The notes under the pieces are model-generated. The model made no database searches. It was not told the DNA's origin and saw only the letters and a list, made by a program, of their open reading frames with translations. From assembly GCF_009362845.1 (NCBI RefSeq), contig NZ_WHNW01000005.1, forward strand, positions 1 to 64,000: DNA of 64,000 bases, in the 5' to 3' direction. A program made the position numbers and the translations under genes. This document shows positions 59,311 to 64,000 of this stretch, piece by piece (the stretch's first letter is position 1; every line of letters begins with the position of its first letter). Origin of the DNA: Ostreibacterium oceani (GTDB lineage: Bacteria > Pseudomonadota > Gammaproteobacteria > Cardiobacteriales > Ostreibacteriaceae).

Positions 59311-60184
59311 AAAATCCAAACATGGTGTTATCATTGGCTAAGCCTTCGGTGGGGATGGCTTGAATCACGTCCCAATGTTCGGCAATTTTACCATTTTCAA
59401 AGCGTACTAAATCATAAAAAATTGAATGCACGCCCAAGTGCTGACCTTCGGCAATCGAGAGCACATAGTTACCTTCACCAACCACAATATGTTGCTTTTC
59501 AAATACCCATCTTGGTTTCACTTTACCGCTCATTTGTGCGGCAAAAAAGCCCTCGATGCCATCGGCAGCGTCAGGATTGTGTTGCTTATAATCAGGGTGA
59601 AAATAGGTTTGTAAGGCTGCGCCAGCTTCTTCAAGTGTACCGTTAATGAAAATATCAAAGGCTTGTTTGAGCTTGGATTTATTGGCTTCGGTTTGATCCA
59701 AATCGGTAATCGCAGTAATACCATCGGTTAAGCGACGACCCGAAGCATTCGGCTCGCTTTCGCATTGCATCGCATCCCAATGACCTGCCAACCTGCCGTC
59801 GGTGTTGACGCTAAAGAAATCAAACGCCACCATTTCGTTACAACCATGCCCAAAAGCTTCGGCATTGTGCCACTGGTTTAAGGCAACGGTATATTCACCG
59901 TCTTCGAGCAATAGCACCGTGCTGACTTGAATATTTTGCGCTTCAATCACAGGGAATAAATTCAATAACCCTTCCGCTTTGTCGGCAATAAAGGGGTTAT
60001 GCTGCTCGTAATCAGGATGTAATATTGCTTCGGCAGCAGCGGCATCACGGCTATTAATCGCGTTCATTAAGGTTTCAACCGACGCCTTTCCGTTGCGCGA
60101 CGAGGTTTCATGTGTGGCGTGTTGATTGCTGCTGCACGCTGCCAATAGCCCCGATAACAGCATTAATACGATGGATTTTTTCAT
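59309..60184 (-). CDS. Lipoprotein with two NTF2/SnoaL-like domains
   Basis: 291 residues from the ATG at 60184 (GGGAGG upstream). MKKSIVLMLLSGLLAACSS is a lipoprotein signal with lipobox. Then two similar halves of about 125 residues each show a SnoaL/NTF2-like pattern: YEQHNPFIADKAEGLLNLFP and GHWDAMQCE in the first, YKQHNPDAADGIEGFFAAQ and EHWDVIQAIP in the second. This fold makes small binding pockets for polar or polyketide ligands. Role unknown. It may be cotranscribed with GST on the minus strand. The two halves imply an internal duplication. Confidence 0.8.
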   Translation of the reverse strand: MKKSIVLMLLSGLLAACSSNQHATHETSSRNGKASVETLMNAINSRDAAAAEAILHPDYEQHNPFIADKAEGLLNLFPVIEAQNIQVSTVLLLEDGEYTVALNQWHNAEAFGHGCNEMVAFDFFSVNTDGRLAGHWDAMQCESEPNASGRRLTDGITAITDLDQTEANKSKLKQAFDIFINGTLEEAGAALQTYFHPDYKQHNPDAADGIEGFFAAQMSGKVKPRWVFEKQHIVVGEGNYVLSIAEGQHLGVHSIFYDLVRFENGKIAEHWDVIQAIPTEGLANDNTMFGF

Positions 60185-60310
60185 GGTGCACCTCCCGATG
60201 CGATGATAAGTTATCAAGCGTCAACGCAAACACGCTTCGGCGCATGATTGCCCCGAAGCGGTTTCGTTAGCCATTGATAATCAATGCGTTGACGCTATTT
60301 GATGCTGGCG

Positions 60311-60479
60311 TTAGCCTGCAAAAACGGTTTGCAGATGTTGATCAAGACGTTTGAAATCATTGGCAATATCGCCGTTTTTCATCACATCAAAACAGGCGAA
60401 AGTCGGCAGCGGCTTGGTTTAACTCACCTTTGGCAAAGGGATATTCTTGGTGAGCATTGATAATTAAGGCTTTCTTCAT
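60311..60479 (-). pseudogene. mdaB: NAD(P)H:quinone oxidoreductase MdaB remnant with internal deletion
   Basis: On the minus strand, ATG at 60479 opens MKKALIINAHQEYPFAKGELNQAA, the start of MdaB-like flavin oxidoreductases. After 25 codons the frame changes and the DNA reads LPTFACFDVMKNGDIANDFKRLDQHL up to a stop at 60311. That is the family's C-terminus (in E. coli MdaB, LPTFIANDVIKMPD). The middle, about 130 codons, is deleted and the join is out of frame. RBS GAGG precedes it. It lies between the NTF2-like gene and an SDR gene on the same strand and once belonged to that cluster. Confidence 0.8.
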
Positions 60480-60518
60480 CTTTTTTCCTCGTTTGATTTG
60501 TTATGCAATACAGGACGA

Positions 60519-61388
60519 TTAAACGTCCTTACCGCCTAACACGTCTTCCAATTGCATTTCTGCCAGTACGCGGTCTTGAATCGGTTGCTTGGCAGCGTTC
60601 ATTTCATCCACGCCCCATGTGATACCGACGACGGTGCGCGTTGGGCGTTTGCCAGCAGGCATCGCGGCAAGTTTTAAGTACGTATCGACGACTAATTGTG
60701 GGTCAGGCGCTTCTTCGCTTTCTAGGAACTGTCCGAAATGCTCGGTTAACGCAGCTGGCACGTTTGCCAATTCGCCGTAACTGGCTAATACATCGCTACG
60801 CGCAGGCGTTTCGCCACCACCTAACAATCCTGAGCGGAACGGCCCCGGCTGCACAATCGCAACATCAATGCCCAATGGCGCGACTTCGTAGCGTAAGCCT
60901 TGCACATAGCCTTCAAGCGCGTGCTTGGTCGCGCTGTAAGTCGAGAAAAAGGGCGGCGAGATTTGCCCAACTAATGACGACGTATTAACAATCAAGCCTG
61001 ATTTCGCTGCGCGCATCGCTGGCAATACCGCTTGCATGGTACGAATCGCGCCAAAGTAGTTGATTTCCATTTGCGCTCTGGCTTGATCCATGCTGAACGC
61101 TTCGGTGATGCCAATGTACATGACCCCAGCGTTGTTGATTAAAATATCAATGCTGCCTGCTTTGGCAAGTATTCCAGCGACTGCCGTTTTAACCGATTCG
61201 TCATTGGTGACATCCATATCCACAACATGGATGTGGTCCGAATGTGCGGCGAGTTCTGCTTTAACAGCGGCATTTTTGCCGTCTGGTTGACGCATGGTGG
61301 CAAATACTTGGTAGCCTTGGTCAGCAAAATCTTTCGCGGATGTTTGCCCAAATCCACTGCTGCTGCCTGTAATAATCACGTTTTTCAT
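60519..61388 (-). CDS. Short-chain dehydrogenase/reductase (SDR)
   Basis: 289 residues from the ATG at 61388 (GAGGAAC upstream). Classical NAD(P)-dependent SDR: VIITGSSSGFGQTSAKDF (about 4-21, TGxxxGxG), NNAGVMYIGITEAF near 90-103, NTSSLVGQISPPF and the catalytic YSATKHALEGYVQGL (about 158-172). The extra C-terminus (about 190-289) is a substrate loop of the atypical SDR5-like subgroup. Substrate unknown. It is divergent from an HxlR-type regulator over a short intergenic region with repeated TTGCAAGT sites, so it is probably controlled by that regulator. The mdaB remnant is downstream. Confidence 0.93.
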   Translation of the reverse strand: MKNVIITGSSSGFGQTSAKDFADQGYQVFATMRQPDGKNAAVKAELAAHSDHIHVVDMDVTNDESVKTAVAGILAKAGSIDILINNAGVMYIGITEAFSMDQARAQMEINYFGAIRTMQAVLPAMRAAKSGLIVNTSSLVGQISPPFFSTYSATKHALEGYVQGLRYEVAPLGIDVAIVQPGPFRSGLLGGGETPARSDVLASYGELANVPAALTEHFGQFLESEEAPDPQLVVDTYLKLAAMPAGKRPTRTVVGITWGVDEMNAAKQPIQDRVLAEMQLEDVLGGKDV

Positions 61389-61430
61389 CAAATGTTCCTC
61401 TGTTAAGAATGGGGGGGGTTAATTTTCTTG

Positions 61431-61520
61431 CTTGCATATTGCAAGTGATAATACTAGCATATTACTTTTAATTTGCAAGTAATTTGCATTGTACATGATT
61501 GCTTTTGTTTTGCAAGTGAT
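61431..61520. promoter_or_regulatory. Three TTGCAAGT sites, likely HxlR operators
   Basis: TTGCAAGT occurs at 61439-61446, 61473-61480 and 61510-61517, within the 173-base divergent gap between the SDR gene and the HxlR-like gene. The first lies in the palindrome CTTGCATATTGCAAG (61431-61445). The spacing is about 34-37 bases. This looks like binding sites of a dimeric repressor. Confidence 0.6.
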
Positions 61521-61561
61521 TTATCATAGGCACTCTATATTTCACTTTTTGAGCGCATTCC

Positions 61562-61993
61562 ATGCACAACACAGTACCCTTTCGGTGCGATTGCCCCATT
61601 ACCTCGGCACTAGATATTATCGGTGATCGCTGGATGTTGATTATTGTTAAACAAATGCTGGTCGAGGGAAAACAAACCTTTAAAGAATTTACACAAAGCG
61701 ATGAAGCCATCGCCACCAATATTTTATCGACCAAATTAAAATGCCTTGAAGCGCTCGAAGTCATCACCAAAACACAAATGCCGGGCAATAAAAAAACCAA
61801 TATCTATCGCTTAACCGAAAAAGGACTCGCACTAGCCCCCCTCATCATCGAACTCGCCATCTGGAGCGACGCGTATGTCCGCCCCATGCACGCCGACATG
61901 CAAAAACCCAAAGAACTCACCCTAATACATCAAGACAAAGCCGGCTTTATTGACGCCTTAGTGCAGCGCTATAAAGCACAGTCGCCATTATAG
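61562..61993 (+). CDS. HxlR-family winged-helix transcriptional regulator
   Basis: 143 residues. MHNTVPFRCDCPITSALDIIG carries a Cys pair (Cys9, Cys11), then GDRWMLIIVKQMLVEGKQTF (about 23-42) is the winged-helix HxlR domain. FKEFTQSDEAIATNILSTKLK and NIYRLTEKGLALAPLIIEL follow. Many HxlR regulators sense electrophiles or oxidants through an N-terminal Cys and control an adjacent oxidoreductase. Its neighbour is a divergent SDR plus a dead quinone reductase (mdaB), which fits. The ATG at 61562 has a weak upstream site. Confidence 0.93.
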   Translation: MHNTVPFRCDCPITSALDIIGDRWMLIIVKQMLVEGKQTFKEFTQSDEAIATNILSTKLKCLEALEVITKTQMPGNKKTNIYRLTEKGLALAPLIIELAIWSDAYVRPMHADMQKPKELTLIHQDKAGFIDALVQRYKAQSPL

Positions 61994-62319
61994 GCGCAAA
62001 GAGCGAATTGATATAAAAGGCAACAAAGCGACAAATCAATACGCATATATCACGATAAAAAGTGGCTTTTCCATTAAAACGAACAACAAAAAATCTAATA
62101 ATAAGTTGATTTGCATCAAGGTTTAAGGTTATAGTTCATGATTAATAAACTGCTGTTGAATATGAAATCAGGACATACCATGTTATTGTTATTTATCCGA
62201 CAGCTCACGAGAAAATGATTGATAATGCAGATTATTTTAATATTTAATTGCCTGTCTTCTATAAAGGGATATAAGGCAAAGTGTTCGTTATCCTACTGTT
62301 AGGCTACAAGGAATAAATA
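61994..62319. other. AT-rich intergenic region before the OLD gene
   Basis: No gene seen in 326 bases, and no tandem repeat or terminator hairpin stands out. It is AT-rich and may hold promoter DNA for the OLD gene. Its composition differs from the core genes, which is consistent with an acquired region. Confidence 0.5.
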
Positions 62320-64000
62320 GTGAAAATTGAAAGTATATGGGTCAAAAACTGGCGTTCATTAAAAGAACAAAAGCTAGAAGCACAAGATCTGATGGTTATC
62401 ATTGGCCAGAATAACCACGGGAAATCGAACCTTTTGTCTTCTGTCTTGTTCTTCTTTGGTGAGATAAAGCAACAAGATCTGGATTTTCATCATGGTTCTT
62501 CAGAACTATTTGTGGAAATTGAGTTTGGTGATCTTGATGAATCAGACAAAACTACTTTCAAGAAGTATTTAACCTCTGAAGAAAAAATAGTTGTAAGAAA
62601 AACTGCCTTTCTAGGCGGTAGTTTTGAATACCGAGGGTACATAGAAAACCCATCGGATGCCTGGCTTCAAGAAGCAAATGCTTCTGCTTATACTAAAAGA
62701 GAGCTTGCTTCCAGTCTTCCATTCCATCCTTATATCCCCGATTCTGGTCGAATTACCAAACAAAACATCATTGATGCCCAAAACGAATATATCCAAAATA
62801 ACAGGGAAGCTATTCAATTCGCTTTTGAGCTTGAGACGACAAACTTTCTTGGTTTGCAAAGTGTCGCAAAGGGAATATTTGGTGAGGTTTACTTTATACC
62901 AGCTGTAAAAGAAGCCTCGGATGATTTTTCTTCTAAAGATTCTAGTGTTTTCGGAAAAATGTATGCTGATGTTGTAGCTTTAATGTCTGAGCACAATAAC
63001 GACTGGAAGGAAACAAAGGAAAAACTCGGGAAACTATTTTCCACCCTGAATAAAAAAGATCATGAAGGCAATGACAATAATGATAGACCTCAGCAATTAA
63101 CTGACTTTGAGAAAGAGTTAACAGATGAACTTGTTGCATGGGGTGCCAAAGTAGATATTGAAGTAAGCGCCCCTGATATTGAAAATGTATTTAAAGCAAA
63201 TACGCAGGTTTGGATTGATGACGGTGTTAGAACTGATATAAAAAGAAAAGGGCACGGTTTACAGCGTGCTCTGACAGTTGCGCTAATACAAGTTGTTGCT
63301 AAGAAGGCTCTTGCTGAGGCAAAGTCAGCGGAAGAGCGAGGAAATAGAAAATCATCAAATTCTAGATACTTCATATTCGAAGAGCCTGAACTTTATTTGC
63401 ATCCTCAAGCACAAAGGTCGTTATTCGACTCATTCGTGGCTTTGTCTGAGTCAGGGAGTCAAGTTATTCTATGTACTCACTCAAGCGGTTTAATTGATGT
63501 TGAGCGTTATAAGTCTATTTACATAGCAACAAAGGATGATGAGTTAAACGGAACTAAGGTTAAACAATGCACCGAAGACTTATTTGAAGGTGATTCGAAG
63601 AAAGATTTTAATCTTTCCTACTGGATCAATCCTGATCGTGGGGAATTGTTTTTTGCAAGTAAAGTTGTTTTGCTAGAGGGCGCTACAGAAAAAACTGTAT
63701 TTCCTCTGTTGGCGAAAAAGCTCGGTGTTTTCAGGTACGAATATACGTTAATTGATTGTGGCTCAAAATACAATATCCCTCTTTACGTTAAGCTGATGAA
63801 TAAATTTTCTATCCCATATGTGGCTGTTTATGACCGAGATCATCAAGCTCACAAAGGGGACGATGCAATTGCGTCAGCAGATCGAATAACACAAAAAATT
63901 GTTGATGAGATTGATAACCACATAGGTTCTTCAGTGGTCTTAGAAAACGATATAGAGGAAGAGCTAGGCTTACCAAATGGGGGCAGTAGCAAACCTTATA
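62320..64000 (+). CDS. OLD-family ATPase/TOPRIM nuclease (3' end outside window)
   Basis: Open from a GTG at 62320 (AAGGA seven bases ahead) to the window end, about 560 codons without a stop. Walker A IIGQNNHGKSNLL (about 28-40), ABC-type signature KGHGLQRAL near 310-318, Walker B EEPELYLHPQAQR (about 352-364), H-loop CTHSSGL near 385 and a TOPRIM domain starting with VVLLEGATEKTVFPLL (about 449-464) and the Asp pair in VYDRDHQ near 502. This is the ATPase plus TOPRIM nuclease of the OLD family, known from P2 Old and from defence systems such as Gabija (GajA with a UvrD-like GajB). Whether a partner gene exists lies beyond the window. Confidence 0.93.
   Translation, partial: MKIESIWVKNWRSLKEQKLEAQDLMVIIGQNNHGKSNLLSSVLFFFGEIKQQDLDFHHGSSELFVEIEFGDLDESDKTTFKKYLTSEEKIVVRKTAFLGGSFEYRGYIENPSDAWLQEANASAYTKRELASSLPFHPYIPDSGRITKQNIIDAQNEYIQNNREAIQFAFELETTNFLGLQSVAKGIFGEVYFIPAVKEASDDFSSKDSSVFGKMYADVVALMSEHNNDWKETKEKLGKLFSTLNKKDHEGNDNNDRPQQLTDFEKELTDELVAWGAKVDIEVSAPDIENVFKANTQVWIDDGVRTDIKRKGHGLQRALTVALIQVVAKKALAEAKSAEERGNRKSSNSRYFIFEEPELYLHPQAQRSLFDSFVALSESGSQVILCTHSSGLIDVERYKSIYIATKDDELNGTKVKQCTEDLFEGDSKKDFNLSYWINPDRGELFFASKVVLLEGATEKTVFPLLAKKLGVFRYEYTLIDCGSKYNIPLYVKLMNKFSIPYVAVYDRDHQAHKGDDAIASADRITQKIVDEIDNHIGSSVVLENDIEEELGLPNGGSSKPY

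Overview
The window looks like chromosomal DNA of a gammaproteobacterium with moderate to low GC. The evidence is class-typical gene order (aroA-cmk-rpsA-ihfB, ruvA-ruvB, lpxA-lpxB-rnhB-dnaE, gpsA-secB, ubiE-ubiJ-ubiB), lipid A synthesis, outer-membrane type lipoproteins, and a PilS/PilR-like pair that suggests type IV pili. I cannot name the genus from sequence alone. A Cardiobacteriales-like lineage is only a guess.

Layout. 0-1.1 kb: the start of an IS481-like transposase (minus strand) abuts a 5'-truncated mnmG. 1.2-9.4 kb: a Na+/H+ antiporter, a secreted seven-repeat beta-propeller protein, a small membrane protein, yaaA, and a secreted 5'-nucleotidase. The two secreted proteins share a repeated C-terminal module. 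9.6-16.4 kb: aroA, cmk, rpsA, ihfB, an anchored nuclease, ruvA and ruvB. 16.6-26.1 kb: an exported protein of unknown function, an M61 peptidase, pyrE, exonuclease III, a small membrane protein with RNase R, a DM13 protein and gamma-glutamyltranspeptidase. 26.2-33.1 kb: an arginine kinase, rare in bacteria, then a leftward set with a D-amino-acid aminotransferase overlapping TRAP permease genes, dgkA-gpsA, secB and a FlgO-like lipoprotein. 33.4-37.5 kb: split B12-dependent ribonucleotide reductase (nrdJa, nrdJb) behind a good NrdR-box match, then a MetF-like reductase. 37.8-54.6 kb: lpxA-lpxB-rnhB-dnaE, a YgjP-like peptidase, rsmE-pilS-pilR, murB, a HAD phosphatase and ubiE-ubiJ-ubiB.

54.6-64 kb is an accessory and decaying zone. 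It holds a truncated HAD gene, an unknown Cys-rich protein, a frameshifted MFS gene, a LysE exporter, a gamma-glutamylcyclotransferase gene bounded by inverted integron-core-like sites and by 26-bp direct repeats, a glutathione S-transferase, a double NTF2-like lipoprotein, an internally deleted mdaB, a short-chain dehydrogenase divergent from an HxlR regulator, and an OLD-family ATPase/TOPRIM nuclease running off the right edge. That nuclease is the strongest candidate for a defence function.

One pattern runs through the window: many short perfect or near-perfect tandem duplications. Inside genes the units are 9, 12, 15 or 21 bp, always in frame (nuclease, aminotransferase, nrdJb, dnaE, rsmE, pilR, murB, ubiJ). 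Between genes they are also 10, 11, 14 or 20 bp. This suggests frequent local duplication filtered by selection on reading frame. No rRNA, tRNA or CRISPR array was seen.
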